Below, in pieces: positions 1 through 10,800 of a stretch of 64,000 nt of DNA. Numbering within the stretch: position 1 is the first letter of the stretch; the number at the start of each line of letters is the position of its first letter. The notes under the pieces are model-generated. The model searched no databases and had not been told where the DNA came from. It saw only the letters and a program-made list of their open reading frames with translations. The position numbers and the translations under genes are program-made. This DNA is from Methylosinus sp. Ce-a6. GTDB taxonomy: Bacteria; Pseudomonadota; Alphaproteobacteria; Rhizobiales; Beijerinckiaceae. The DNA lies in the NCBI RefSeq assembly GCF_009811655.1, contig NZ_BGJX01000017.1, positions 28,745 through 92,744 of the forward strand, read 5' to 3'.

Positions 1-1060
1 TCTGGCGCTCGCGCCGCCGGCCGGCGCCTGCACCAGCTTTCTCCTGAAGGCGGCGGACGGCTCGCGCGTCTATGGCCGCACGCTGGAGTTCGGCTTTCCG
101 CTCGAATCGGAGGCGATCGTCATTCCGCGCCATTACGCCGCGCGCGCGACCGGGCCGGACGGCAAGCCGACTTGGAGTTGGAAATCGCGTTATGCGATCG
201 CCGGGCTCAACGCCTTCGGCCTGCCCGTCGTCGTCGACGGATTGAACGAAAAAGGCCTCGCCGGCGGCATTCTCTATTTTCCCGGCTTCGCTGGCTACGC
301 CGATCCCGAGACGGCCGATCCCAAGATGGCCGATCCCCGCCATGCGCTCGCGCCCTGGGACTTCCTCACCTGGGCGCTCGGCAATTTCGCCAGCGTGGCG
401 GAGCTGCGCGCGGCGCTCGACACGATCAGCATCGTCGATGTCGTTCAGCCGACGCTCGGCGTCGTTCCGCCCTTCCATTACACGCTGCATGACGCGAGCG
501 GGGCCTCGCTGGTCGTCGAGCCGATCGGCGGTCGTCTCGAGGTCCGTGACAATCCGCTCGGCGTCTTGACCAACGCCCCGACCTTCGACTGGCATCTGAC
601 CAATCTGCGCAATTATGTGAAGCTCTCGCCCGTCGAGGCGCCGGCGCTGAAGATCGGCGGCGAGACCTTCGCCCCGCTCGGCGCGGGCTCCGGCCTCCTC
701 GGCGTTCCCGGCGATACGACGCCGCCCTCGCGCTTCGTGCGCGCGGTGGCCCTCACCCTCGCCGCCGCGCCGCAGAAGGACGCCGCCGAGACGGTTCGCC
801 TCGCCGAGCATATTCTCAACAATTTCGACATTCCCCTCGGCCAAGCGCGCCCCTCGCCCAAGGAGACGTCGCGTTTCGAATATACGCAATGGACGTCGAT
901 CGCCGATCTTTCCGGACGCGTCTATTATGTGAAGAGCTACGACAACCAGACGCTGCGCAGCATCGATCTGGGGAAGGTCGAGCTCGAGGGCCGCAGCGTC
1001 CGCGCGGCGCCGCTGCGGCCCTCTTCCCGGGCGGCTCCGGTCGAATTTCCAAAACATTGA
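1..1060 (+). CDS. Linear amide C-N hydrolase, choloylglycine hydrolase family (5' truncated)
   Basis: The reading frame is open from base 2 to the TGA at 1058-1060, so the true start lies before the window. The visible N-terminus is the end of a signal peptide (LALAPPAGA) followed by Cys at 29-31. A cysteine exposed after signal removal is the N-terminal nucleophile of Ntn hydrolases such as penicillin V acylase and bile-salt hydrolase. The next residues (CTSFLLKAADGSRVYGRTLE) fit the family's conserved start, and NEKGLAGGILYF near residue 83 is also typical. About 352 residues are visible, the full mature size for the family. The protein is probably periplasmic; its amide substrate (N-acyl homoserine lactones, penicillin V or others) cannot be told from sequence. 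Confidence 0.85.
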   Translation, partial: LALAPPAGACTSFLLKAADGSRVYGRTLEFGFPLESEAIVIPRHYAARATGPDGKPTWSWKSRYAIAGLNAFGLPVVVDGLNEKGLAGGILYFPGFAGYADPETADPKMADPRHALAPWDFLTWALGNFASVAELRAALDTISIVDVVQPTLGVVPPFHYTLHDASGASLVVEPIGGRLEVRDNPLGVLTNAPTFDWHLTNLRNYVKLSPVEAPALKIGGETFAPLGAGSGLLGVPGDTTPPSRFVRAVALTLAAAPQKDAAETVRLAEHILNNFDIPLGQARPSPKETSRFEYTQWTSIADLSGRVYYVKSYDNQTLRSIDLGKVELEGRSVRAAPLRPSSRAAPVEFPKH

Positions 1061-1068
1061 GGCCGAGA

Positions 1069-1103
1069 CCCGTGAGAAGCCTTGTCACGGGAAAGTCTTT
1101 TTG
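1069..1103 (+). terminator. Probable rho-independent terminator after the amidase
   Basis: A 7-bp perfect stem (cccgtga at 1069-1075, tcacggg at 1085-1091) with a 9-nt loop is followed by a T-rich stretch at 1096-1102. It lies just after the amidase stop and before tRNA-Leu. Confidence 0.55.
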
Positions 1104-1152
1104 TTAGACGGGCCGCCTGCCGGCGCTTCTGTTTCGACGGAGGGGCCCCGGC

Positions 1153-1237
1153 GCGGTCGTGGCGGAATTGGTAGACGCGCTAGCTTGAGGTGCTAGTTGG
1201 GCAACCAGTGGAGGTTCGAGTCCTCTCGACCGCACCA
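1153..1237 (+). tRNA. tRNA-Leu (anticodon GAG)
   Basis: The acceptor arms gcggtcg (1153-1159) and cgaccgc (1227-1233) pair perfectly, with an encoded ACCA tail to 1237. The anticodon arm is CTAGC-TTGAGGT-GCTAG, giving anticodon GAG, which reads CUC and CUU leucine codons. A long variable arm (TGGGCAACCAG) and the T-arm GAGGTTCGAGTCCTC complete a class II tRNA. The length of 85 nt with CCA is normal for tRNA-Leu. Confidence 0.97.
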
Positions 1238-1616
1238 AGTCTAAGGGCGAGCCCCCGAGCTGTCGGATGTTGTCGCGAGTCTCGTCCCGCGAGAGCCCCC
1301 ATCCGAAAATTCCTTAAAAATCGAGCCGTCGCCGCGCGAGCCCCCTCCCCGGCCCTCCCCTGCTGCGCGGGAGAGGGAGCAGACTGGGCGCTTCATCGAG
1401 AGTTCGCGAAGCGCCGGCCGCTTCCCTCTCCCGCGAAGCGGGGGAGGGGGAGGGTGAGGGAGGGGGCCTTCGTGTCGTCGGGGCGATTGACTCAGCCCAC
1501 TAAAAACGTCGCGCGGGCGAAGATTCGGACAAACTCCCGCATCCGCGCGCTGCTAATCTCTGATTTCGAGCGCCGGCGTCGGGTCGGCGGCCGATGAAGC
1601 GCATGGATCGAGAGAA
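1238..1616. other. Intergenic region with a Pu/Py-rich inverted repeat
   Basis: No convincing gene is visible. From about 1341 to 1460 there is an imperfect inverted repeat: cctcccctgctgcgcgggag on the left and, further right, ctctcccgcgaagcggggga. This is a common type of dispersed intergenic repeat in this genome (related pieces near 15410, 24063, 31150, 37120 and 45270). A promoter for the downstream methyltransferase is presumably within the last 100 bp but is not recognisable. Confidence 0.5.
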
Positions 1617-2441
1617 ATGTCGGGTCGTGTTTTCGATTGGGACCGATTGCTGAAGAGATTTCGCGGCAAAGACCGGACTTTCGATCGTTACGTCGACGCT
1701 TTGCCCTCTCACCAGAACGCCATAGACGCGATTCCCGGCTGGAGCACCGCCTTTCCGCAGGATCTCGATTTGAAGGCGGGGATCGTGCCGACCTACGCCG
1801 ATGCGCGCATCTATTGGGCCGCCGAATGTTTCGGCTCGCTCGAGGGGCGAAAAGTGCTGGAGCTCGGCCCGCTCGAAGGCGGCCACACCTATATGCTGGA
1901 GGCGAGGGGCGCCGAGGTGGACGCGGTGGAGGCCAATCAGCTCGCCTTCATGCGCTGCCTCGTCGCCAAGGAGATATTGCGGCTGCAAAAAGCCCGCTTC
2001 TGGCTCGGCGATTTCGTCAAATGGCTCGAGCACGCCGACGAGAGCTATGATCTCATCGTCGCCTCCGGCGTGCTGTATCATCTCCATGATCCGCTGCGGC
2101 TGCTCGAGCTCGTCGCCCAGCGCGCCTCCGCCGTCTATATCTGGACGCATGTCGTGTCGGATGCGATGCCCGTCTCCGATCCGCGCCGCAGCGTGCTCGC
2201 CAATGAGCCAGAGCATCATTCCTTTCACGGCGTCGCCGTGCGCGCCTATCCGCGCAGCTATGTGAAGACGCAGTCCAATCCGGCCTTTTGCGGCGGAATG
2301 CGCGACGACCATCGCTGGCTCGACAAGGACGATCTGCTCGCGGCGCTGCGGGCGCTCGGCTTCGACGACATTCGCACCGCCCATGACGATCCCGATCATT
2401 TCTTCGGCCCGGCCATATCGATCTTCGCGCGCAAATCGTAG
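1617..2441 (+). CDS. Class I SAM-dependent methyltransferase
   Basis: 274 residues. The SAM-binding motif I is VLELGPLEGGHTYML near residue 80, followed by the acidic strand-2 end (VDAVEAN). A post-I motif LIVASGVLYHLHDPLRLL appears near residue 145, as in UbiE/DUF1698-like Rossmann methyltransferases. The substrate is unknown. The gene lies 107 bp upstream of an SGNH hydrolase start on the same strand, so the pair may modify the same surface glycan or lipid; this is inference. Only a weak ribosome-binding site (agaga) precedes the ATG. Confidence 0.8.
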   Translation: MSGRVFDWDRLLKRFRGKDRTFDRYVDALPSHQNAIDAIPGWSTAFPQDLDLKAGIVPTYADARIYWAAECFGSLEGRKVLELGPLEGGHTYMLEARGAEVDAVEANQLAFMRCLVAKEILRLQKARFWLGDFVKWLEHADESYDLIVASGVLYHLHDPLRLLELVAQRASAVYIWTHVVSDAMPVSDPRRSVLANEPEHHSFHGVAVRAYPRSYVKTQSNPAFCGGMRDDHRWLDKDDLLAALRALGFDDIRTAHDDPDHFFGPAISIFARKS

Positions 2442-2548
2442 TATCGGGCGGATCGATCGAGTGAAGGACAAAGATGTGCGAGAGGAGGCGCTTCCACCTC
2501 CCCTCGAGGGGTGAGACGCGCGAGGCGGCGACAGGGCTGGAACGCGAT

Positions 2549-3616
2549 ATGAGAGTGCTGCTGCTCGGCGGATCCAACGCCGGGGTCTATTTCGGCTGGG
2601 CCGCCCAATTGCAGGGCCTCATGCCGGAGCATGACATCACCAACAGGTTTCTCGGCGCCGTGGGCTCGCTCTACGGCCTCGCGCGCCTGCAGGAGGCGGA
2701 GCGGCGCGGCGAGGCTCCGCCCGATCTCGTCGTCTTCGAATATGCGCTGAACGACGTCATTCTGCTCGACGCCGGTTTTGCGACGACGGCCCTCGTTCAC
2801 GACGCGCTGACGAGCGTCGCGCAGCATTGCGCCGAGCGCGGCGTTCCGCTGCTCTTCCTGTGCCTGCGTCCGCGGCCGACGGGACGAGCGCGCGTCTACT
2901 CCTGCGTGCGGCGCGTCGAGCGCATCTATGACGGCGTCGCGAAGGCGCATGGCATGGCGCGCTGCGTGACGCTCGCGACGATATTCGGGGCCGAGCGTTC
3001 CGAGGATTTCGTCGACGCGCATCATCTGACCGCAGAGGCGTCGTCGCGATGCGCGGCGGTCGTGGCGGGGATCATCGCAAGCGGCGATATTCCCGTTCCG
3101 AAGCGCAGCCCGTTTCACGCGCCCGTTTTCGATTATGTTCCAGCGACGGAGGCGCAACAGCAGGGACGCTGCCGCAACGTCGAGATTGCGTCGACCGTCT
3201 TCTCCGGGACCTTTCTCGAGCTCGCCCGGCCCGGCTCCTGCCGCTGGCCCGGCCGCGGCCGGCTCGCCGGCGCGATGCTGCGCTCGACCGAGGCGAGCGG
3301 CGCCTATCGCGTCTCGGCCGGAAGCCGCGCCTACGCCAAGACCGCGCAATCGAGCATGCGCGAGATCGTGCCCAATCTCATTCTCCTGCATTATTCGACG
3401 CGCCGGCCCTGGGCCGATGGCGATCTCGAAATCGCCATGCCCGACGACGAGGGCGTCCTGACCGCCCTGCCGGAGGAAAAGACGCTGCTGCCGGCGGAGC
3501 CGACGGTCCCCTTCGCCGAGCAGACATTGCAGATCGCCGGGGTCATGTTCTGGCGCCCGTCCTTCCGGCGGCGCTGGCTGATCTTTCTCCAGCTCCGCCT
3601 GAGCCCTGTACGGTGA
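2549..3616 (+). CDS. SGNH/GDSL-type hydrolase family protein
   Basis: 355 residues from the ATG at 2549. An upstream in-frame ATG at 2474 would add 25 low-quality residues, so the start with MRVLLLGGSNA is preferred because the block-I nucleophile motif GGSN then sits right at the N-terminus. A block-III-like YALND is near residue 69 and a block-V DAHH near residue 158, giving a plausible Ser-Asp-His triad. The C-terminal half (after about residue 190) is a beta-rich extension without a recognised domain. Related proteins are often cytoplasmic polysaccharide O-acyl esterases or transferases; the substrate is not known. Confidence 0.7.
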   Translation: MRVLLLGGSNAGVYFGWAAQLQGLMPEHDITNRFLGAVGSLYGLARLQEAERRGEAPPDLVVFEYALNDVILLDAGFATTALVHDALTSVAQHCAERGVPLLFLCLRPRPTGRARVYSCVRRVERIYDGVAKAHGMARCVTLATIFGAERSEDFVDAHHLTAEASSRCAAVVAGIIASGDIPVPKRSPFHAPVFDYVPATEAQQQGRCRNVEIASTVFSGTFLELARPGSCRWPGRGRLAGAMLRSTEASGAYRVSAGSRAYAKTAQSSMREIVPNLILLHYSTRRPWADGDLEIAMPDDEGVLTALPEEKTLLPAEPTVPFAEQTLQIAGVMFWRPSFRRRWLIFLQLRLSPVR

Positions 3617-3623
3617 AGCCGCC

Positions 3624-3789
3624 GCTAGAGCGTTTCCAGCCGAAGCGGACCCCGGTTCGGCGTCCGGAAACGCGTCAAAACAAAAGCCAGGCGTCTCCAG
3701 CCGAAGCGGACGCCGGTTCGGCGTCGTAAACGCGTCAAAAACAAAAGCCTAAAGTCTCTCCGTGGTTCAATGAAACATGGAAAGACTCG
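3624..3789 (+). repeat. Bipartite palindromic repeat, copy a (doubled module A)
   Basis: Two tandem copies of module A (gagcgtttccagccgaagcg... ending ggaaacgcg) at about 3624-3672 and 3690-3735 are followed by module B (agtctctccgtggttcaatg, 3753 onward; its right arm ends near 3789). Module A contains the nested palindrome gacgccggttcggcgtc. The second module-A copy and module B have decayed arms. This is the only copy in the window with module A doubled. Confidence 0.8.
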
Positions 3790-3884
3790 AGGTCTCGGGC
3801 CCGAGGCGCGCGCGGCCAATTCGCGACCACAATTGGGCGGCAGTGTCCGCCGCGCTGACGCGAAACCAAAAGGTCCTGTCATTC

Positions 3885-4112
3885 ATGTCCGACGAGACGA
3901 ACGACCACACGGTCGATCTGAGCGACCCTTCCGAATATGACGACATCGTCTCTCAGCGCGCCATCGCCTTCTGCCATTTGGCGAAAGTCGCGGATTCGGT
4001 GCGTGACGAGCTGGTCAGGGAACAATGCCTCATCATGCTGCGCAAGCTCAACGCCAGCATAAGGGCGCCCTCCACCGCCGAGGTGCGGTCGATCGACGGC
4101 GGGCAGGCCTGA
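3885..4112 (+). CDS. Small conserved-type hypothetical protein
   Basis: 75 residues from the ATG at 3885. The longer frame from 3777 starts inside repeat copy a and is less likely. The protein is acidic at its N-terminus (MSDETNDHTVDLSDPSEYDD) and predicted helical afterwards (DIVSQRAIAFCHLAKVADSV). No known domain is recognised. It converges on the Hpt gene, with only 14 bp between their stop codons. Confidence 0.55.
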   Translation: MSDETNDHTVDLSDPSEYDDIVSQRAIAFCHLAKVADSVRDELVREQCLIMLRKLNASIRAPSTAEVRSIDGGQA

Positions 4113-4126
4113 TCCCACGCGCTCCC

Positions 4127-4504
4127 TCAGCCTTGCGCGAGCCGGGCGGCGATTGCCTGCTGCGTCTCGAGGAGGCGCGCGTCGAGCGCGCGCAGCCGGT
4201 CCGGCGCTTCCACCGTCGCGACGGCGGACTCGTATTCTTCCGCCGCCTGCCCGAGGGAGAAGGCGCCGATGGCGCGGGCCGCGCCTTTGAGCGTGTGGGC
4301 GAGGTCGCGGCGCTCCTTGTCGGCCCCCGCCGCCGCCGCCAGCCGCCCGCCGAACGCCCCCGCCTGGGTCGTGAACAGCGCGAGCAGCTCTCTTTCGAGC
4401 TCGACGTCGTCCATGGTCTGCCGCGCGAGATACGCCCAGTCGATCGCCGGTCCGCTGGCCTCGGGCGAACCTTCGGAAGAATCGGGATTTTTACGCTCCG
4501 TCAT
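4127..4504 (-). CDS. Hpt domain phosphotransfer protein
   Basis: 125 residues from the ATG at 4504. The motif AHTLKGAARAIG carries the phospho-accepting His and the conserved Lys-Gly of histidine phosphotransfer domains, set in a four-helix all-alpha protein. It is a stand-alone Hpt protein, expected to relay phosphate between a hybrid sensor kinase and a response regulator in the cytoplasm. No kinase or regulator lies nearby. It is divergent from the giant polar-growth protein gene across a 371-bp gap. Confidence 0.85.
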   Translation of the reverse strand: MTERKNPDSSEGSPEASGPAIDWAYLARQTMDDVELERELLALFTTQAGAFGGRLAAAAGADKERRDLAHTLKGAARAIGAFSLGQAAEEYESAVATVEAPDRLRALDARLLETQQAIAARLAQG

Positions 4505-4875
4505 TCTACGTCCCCCGTCCGCCCCCGGCCAAAAAACCACGCTTTCCTGTGGATTGCGACGGTCCTCGCGGAAGACGTCGGCATTTGCGCTCGCCGGGCT
4601 GAAGCGAGCGGCGTATTCTTAGTGCAATCAAAACAATGTAAGCATTGTTTCCGATTTCGAGCCAAGCTCTCGGTCGCCTGTTTCGTTCCGCTCGAGGCAA
4701 ACGCGGAGCGTCTTTCTCCGGTCGCGTTAACGACGATTTGCTTTGGCCGCGCGGCCCGGTTTCATTCGGGCGCAGACAGCGGTAATATTTGGTTAATCTT
4801 TTCTGCTCGATCTGAACGGCGAAGAAGAGTGAGCGGCGTCATTAAGCGGAACCGTGACCGCTCGGAGAGGTAACG
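4505..4875. other. Divergent intergenic region between hpt and the giant GPR-like gene
   Basis: A 371-bp gap with no gene. It holds a perfect 8-bp inverted repeat with a 4-nt spacer (aaacaatg at 4631-4638, cattgttt at 4643-4650), which could be a regulator site. An AT-rich stretch (ggtaatatttggttaatctt, 4781-4800) precedes the giant gene. A good Shine-Dalgarno (ggagagg, 4864-4870) stands before the ATG at 4876. Confidence 0.5.
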
Positions 4876-7800
4876 ATGGCGAAATCGGGCAAGCCCCAGG
4901 ACGCGGCGGTCGCTGCGCTGTCGGCGGTCGAAGAGGCGTTGAATCTGGGCGGTGAGCCCGCCGCCGAGGCCGTGACGGAAGCGGGCGAAAAACCTGCGCC
5001 TCCCGCCGAAAAGATCGAAAATCCCGCGGTCGAGGCCGACGCCGAAGGCAAGGGCCGGTCCAAGCCCGCGTCCGGCTTCAACTTCAGCCTCCCGTCGCGT
5101 CGCCAGGACACGCGTCAAGACGCGCGTCAAGACGCGCGCGAGACGGCGCGCGAATCCGCTCGCCCTCCGGAGCCCGCGCCGCCGCCGCAAGGCCGCGCCG
5201 CGGCCAAGCCCCCCGTCGCCCCGGCCGGCGCGCCCGCCAATGACGACCGGCAGACGATCGGCCAATTGCGCCAGGCGTTGCAGTTGCGGCCCAACACGGC
5301 GATCCTCGGCTATACTTTCCTGTCCATCGCCGCCTGGGCGATGCTCTGGACTCTCTTCGTTTATTTCAATCAGGGCGAGATTCTCGACCGCGAGAACGGC
5401 TCTTTCCTCGCGCCCAAGCCCGTGCTCACGCTGCTGGCGCTCATAGCCCCTATCGTGTTCATCTTCGTGACCGGCGTCATGGCGCGTCGCGCCCATGAGA
5501 TGAAGCAGGTCGCCAATTCCATGGCGGAAGTGGCGATAAGGCTGATCGAGCCGGAGACGATCGCGACCGAGCAGATGGTGACGCTCTCGCAGGCGATCCG
5601 CCGCGAGGCCGCCTCCATGGGCGACGGCATAGAGCGCGCGCTGGCGCGGGCGAGCGAGCTCGAGATCATCGTGCGCACCGAGGTCTCCAATCTCGAGCGC
5701 TCCTATTCGGAGAATGAGCGCCGCATTCGCGTGCTCATCGACGAGCTCACCCGCGAGCGCGAGGCGATCCTCGTCAACGCCGACAACGCCCGCACCGCTC
5801 TGCTCGGCGCGCGCGAATCTCTGTCGGCCGAGCTGCAGTCGAGCTCCACCCATCTCGCCGAGACGGTGAGCGAGGCCGGCGGCCGCGTGACCGCGGCGCT
5901 CGGCTCCAAGGGCGAGGAGATCCGCCTCGCGCTGGAGCGCGTCGGCGACGGCTTCAACTCCACGCTCTCGACGCGGGGGGAAGACATGGTGCAGCGTCTC
6001 TCCGTCGCCGGGGAGACGATCGCCGCCAGCCTGACGCTCGCCTCCGAGGAGGTCACGCGCCGCTTCTCCGACGGCGTCGCCGAGGCGGATCGCAAGCTGC
6101 AGGAGCGCGGCGAGGCGCTGGCGACCGATTTCGAGACGCGCGGCGTTTCGGTCGTCGAGCGGCTCGACTCGATCGGCGGACGGCTCGTCCAGGCGGTCGG
6201 CGACCGCGGCGACGGTTTCGTCGATCGTCTCGCCGAGACGAGCGGGCGGGTCGACTCGGCGATCGAGACGCATGGCGGCGCGATCGAGCGCTCGCTGCTG
6301 GCGGCGTCCGAAAATCTGGCCATGCAGCTCGCCGAGAAAGTCGCGGCGACGGAATCCGCCTTCAAGACCGCCGGCGACCGTCTCGCCGAGCTGCTGGAGG
6401 AGACGCGCGAGCGCGCCCGCGGCGAGTTCGAGGCGCATGGGACGGGCCTGCACGACCGTTTCGCGCAGAGCCTCGCCGAAAGCGCCGGCGCCTTCACCGA
6501 GCAGGCCGACGCGCTGCAGGAGCGTTTCGCCGCGGTGGCCGGCGAGGCGATCGCGGCCATCGCCGCCCATGGCGACCGCGTCACCGAGACGCTCGCCGAT
6601 CGGCTCGGCGCCTTCGAGGAGAATGTGGTCGTCCATGGCGGCGATATCGCCACGCGCTTCGCCGAGCAGGGCGAGCAGATTCGCGCGGCGCTGACGCAGA
6701 GCGCGACGGAATTCGAGCAGAGCGTCGCCGCGCGCGGCGCCGAGGCGACCGAACGGCTCGTCGAAGAAGGCGCGCGCATCGGCCAGACGGTGTCGGAAGG
6801 TCTCGCGGCCTTCGAAGAGCGCGTCGTCGGCCATAGCGAAGAGGTCGCGGCGCGTCTTTCGACGCAGGGCGAGGCGATCGGCGCGGCGGTGGCCGTCGGC
6901 CTCGCGGCCTTCGAAGAGCGCGTGACCGGCCACAGCGAAGAGGTCGCGGCGCGTCTCGTTCTCCATGGCGACTCCATCGGCTCGGCGGTGTCGGAAGGTC
7001 TTTCGATCTTCGAGGAGCGGGTCCTCGGTCAGGGCGAAGAATTGGCGACGCGTCTCTCCGCGCAGGGCGAGACGATCGGCGAGGCCATCGCCGCCGGCCT
7101 GTCCGCTTTCGAAGAGCGCGTCACCGGCCACAGCGAAGAAGTGGCGTCGCGCCTCGCCGCGCATGGCGACTCCATCGGCTCGGCGGTGTCGGAAGGCCTC
7201 GCGACCTTCGAGGAGCGGGTCCTCGGCCAGAGCGAAGAATTGGCGACGCGCCTCGCGACGCAGGGCGAGACGATCGGCGCGGCGGTGGCCGCGGGCCTTT
7301 CCGCTTTCGAAGAGCGCGTCACCGGCCACAGCGAGGATGTGGCGGCGCGTCTCATGCTGCATGGCGACACTGTCGGCTCGGCCGTGTCGGAGGGGCTGGC
7401 GGCTTTCGAGGAGCGCGTCATCGGCCACAGCGAGGATGTCGCCAACCGGCTCGTGTCGCATGGCGACGCGATCGGCGCGGCGGTCACCGAGGGCCTTGTC
7501 GCCTTCGAGGAGCGCGTCGCCGGCCAGAGCGAGGAGGTCGCCGCAAGGCTCGCCGCCCATGCCGAGGCGATCGGCGCCGCCGTCACCGAAGGCCTCGCGG
7601 CTTTCGAGGAGCGGGTCGGCGGCCAGGGCGTCGCGGCGGCGGAGCGCCTCATCGAGGAGGGCGCGCGCATCGGCCTGTCGGTCTCGGAGGGCGTCGCCGT
7701 TTTCGAGGCGCGCGTCATCGGCCACAGCGAAGCGGTCGCCGATCGTCTCGTCGCCCATGGCGACGCGATCGGCGCGGCGGTGACGGAAGGCCTCGCGGCC

Positions 7801-10800
7801 TTCGAGGAGCGGGTGAGCGGCCAGAGCGCGGAAGCGACGGAGCGTCTCGTCGCCCATGCGGAGGCGATCGGCTCCGCCCTTTCGGAGAGCGTCTCCGCCT
7901 TCGAGGAGCGTGTCCTCGGCCAGGGCGGAGACGTCGCCTCGCGTCTGTCGACGCAGGGCGAGGCGATCGGCGCCGCCGTCGCCGAAGGCCTCGCCGCCTT
8001 CGAGGCGCGGATCGTCGGCCATGGCGAGGATGTGGCGCAGCGCCTCGTCGCCCATGGCGACACGATCGGCGGCGTCGTTTCCGACGGTCTCGCCAAATTC
8101 GAGGCCCGCGTGCTCGGCCAGAGCGAGGAGGCGGCCCAGCGGCTCGCCGCCCATGGCGAGGCGATCGGCCTCGCCGTGGCGGAAGGGATCGCCGCTTTCG
8201 AGGACCGCCTCTCGCAGCAGCATGAGGCGACGTTGTCGACGCTCGAGGAGCGGAGCGAGCGCGCGACGGCGGCGGTCGCCGGCGGGCTCGCCTCCTTCCG
8301 CGAGCAGGTCGCCCAGCAGAGCGAGGAGACTGCGACGCGCTTCCTGAAGCAAGGCGAAACGGTCGGCGCGGCCATCGCCGAAGGGCTCGCCGCCTTCGAG
8401 GAGCGCATCGCCGGCCGCAGCGACGAGACCGTGTCGCGGCTCGTCGAGCGCGGCGACGAGATCGGCGCCTATCTCTCCCAGGGCCTCGCGGCCTTCGAGG
8501 AGACCGTCGTGCGCCATGGCGACGAGGTGGCGACGCGCGTCACCGAGCAGTCGGATCGCATCGCTTCGGTGCTGTCCGAGCGGCTCACCGCTTTCGAGGA
8601 TCAGGTCGCGCGCCAGAGCGGCGAGGTCGTCGCCCGCGTCGCCGAGCAGGCGGAATGGGTCGATGGCGTGCTGGTCAGCCGGCTGGACGCGCTGGAGGAA
8701 GCCACGGCGCAAGTCTCGCGCACGCTGGAGGAGACGCAGGGCCGCGCCGAATCCGCCTTCGCCGCCGGCGCCGCCGCGCTCGAGGCCGGTCTCGCCCAGG
8801 GCGTCGCCGATGTCTCGGCGACGCTCGCCGACCAGTCCGCCGCGCTGCAGGAGCGCTTCGCCGTCACGGCGAGCGAGGCGGCGCTCGCCATCGCCACGCA
8901 GGGCGAGCGCATAGAGGAGGCGCTCGCCGGCCGCATCGCCGCTTTCGAGGCGATGGCCCTCGACCAGGGCGGCGCGCTGGCCGCCGCGCTCGCGGCGGGC
9001 GGCGAAGGGCTCGCCCGCGACGCGACCGAACGTCTCGCCGCGCTCGACGAGATCCTGCGCGATCATTCGGCCCGGCTCGCGGCGCAGCTCGGCGAGCATT
9101 CGCAGCAGCTCGCGACCGAGCTCACCGAGCGGCTCACGGCGGTCGACTCGGCCATTGTCAACGAGGGCGCGGCGCTAGTGGCGGCGATCGCCGCCAATGG
9201 CGATGGCTTCACGCGCGAGGTCGGCGAGCAGCTCGCCGCTTTCGACGAGGCGTTGCGCAATCGCGGCAGCGAGCTCACCGCGCAGATCGGCGAGCATTCG
9301 CGCGAGCTCTCGGCGGAGCTCGCCGAGCGGCTCACCGCCGTCGATTCGACGATCGTCAACGAGGGCGCGGCGCTGGTGGCGGCGATCGCCGCCAATGGCG
9401 ACGGCTTCACGCGCGAGCTCGGCGAGCAGCTCGCCGCCTTCGACGAGGCGCTGCGCAATCGCGGCAATTTTCTCGCCGCGCAGATCGGCGAACATTCCGA
9501 TGAGCTCGCCGCGGCGCTCGCCGAGCGCCTCGCGGCGGTGGACACGACGATCATCGACCAGGGCGGCGCGCTGGTGGCGGCGCTGGCGGCGAGCGGCGAC
9601 GGCGTCGCGCGCGGGGTCGAGGAGCAGCTCGCCGCCTTCGACGAGCGGCTGCGCCAACAGGGCGGCGAGCTGGCGGCGCAGATCGGCGATCGCTCGCAGC
9701 AGCTCGCGGCGGCCCTCGCCGAGGGCCTCTCGGCCGTGGACACGACGATCGTCGAGCGGGGCGGCGCGCTGGTGGCGGCGCTGGCGGCGAGCGGCGACGG
9801 CGTGACGCGCGGGGTCGAGGAGCAGCTCGCCGCCTTCGACGAGCGGCTGCGGCATCAGGGCGGCGCGCTGGCGGCGCAGATCGGCGAACATGCGCAGCAG
9901 CTCGCGGCGACTCTGTCGGGGCGGCTCGCGGCGATCGATTCGACCATCGTCGAGGAGGGCGGCGCGCTGGCCGATCGGCTGGCGGCGCGCGCCGAGGAGG
10001 CCGCCGCCCGCATCGGCGAGCAGTCGCAAAGGCTCGCCGAGGACGTCGGCCAGCGGATCGCGGCGATCGACAAGGCGATTTCCGGCGACGGCGCGGCGCT
10101 CGTCGAATTGCTCGGCGCGCGCGCCGACGAGATCGCCTCGGCCATGGCGGCGAAGATCGAGACTTTCGAGACCGTCTCCGACGCCCGCACGCGCCAGGCC
10201 GCCGACCGCATCGACGCGCTCGTCGGCCGCGTCGACTCGGGCCTCGAATCGGCGGGCAAGTCCTTCCAGGACACGCTCGCCCGCCACGCCGTCGAGGTCG
10301 CCCGCGCCATGGGCGAGGGCGGCCGCGAGGTCATCCGCTCGCTGGACGACAAGGTGAAGGACATCGACGCGGTGCTGCTCGCCCGCTCGACCCAGCTCAC
10401 CGAGACGCTCTCCTCCAAGGCCGAGGAGATCAACGCGGCCCTCGGCGGCCGCGCGGAGGAGATCGCTGGCACGTTGGACGGCCGCATCGGCGTGTTCGAG
10501 AACAATGTCGTCGGCCGCCTCGACGCGGTCTCCAGCGAGATCGGCGAGCGCAGCCGCATCGTCGTCGAGGCGATCAACGCCCGCATCGAGGCGATCAACG
10601 CCACCCTCGCCTCGGCGCGGCGCGAGCTCGACACCACGCTGCATGCGCGCACCGGCGACCTCGGCCAGGCGCTGACCGAGCGCGTCGGCGAGATCAGCGC
10701 GACGCTCGACCAGCGGCTCACCCAGATTCATGCGTCGCTCGGCGAACGCGGCGGCGAGGTGACGCGCGAGCTCGCCAATGTCGGCGAGCTTGTCGCCCAT

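Noticed and set aside
4700..4810. CtrA-type sites (TTAA-N7-TTAA) upstream of the giant gene
   Set aside because: Single TTAA words occur, but no pair with the required 7-nt spacing.
4762..9099. 1445-residue open frame antisense to the giant coiled-coil gene, and another of 877 residues at 9175-11808
   Set aside because: They follow the repeat structure of the sense gene in reverse and arise from its strongly biased GC-ending codons. The sense frame has a Shine-Dalgarno, membrane segments and a conserved C-terminal domain.
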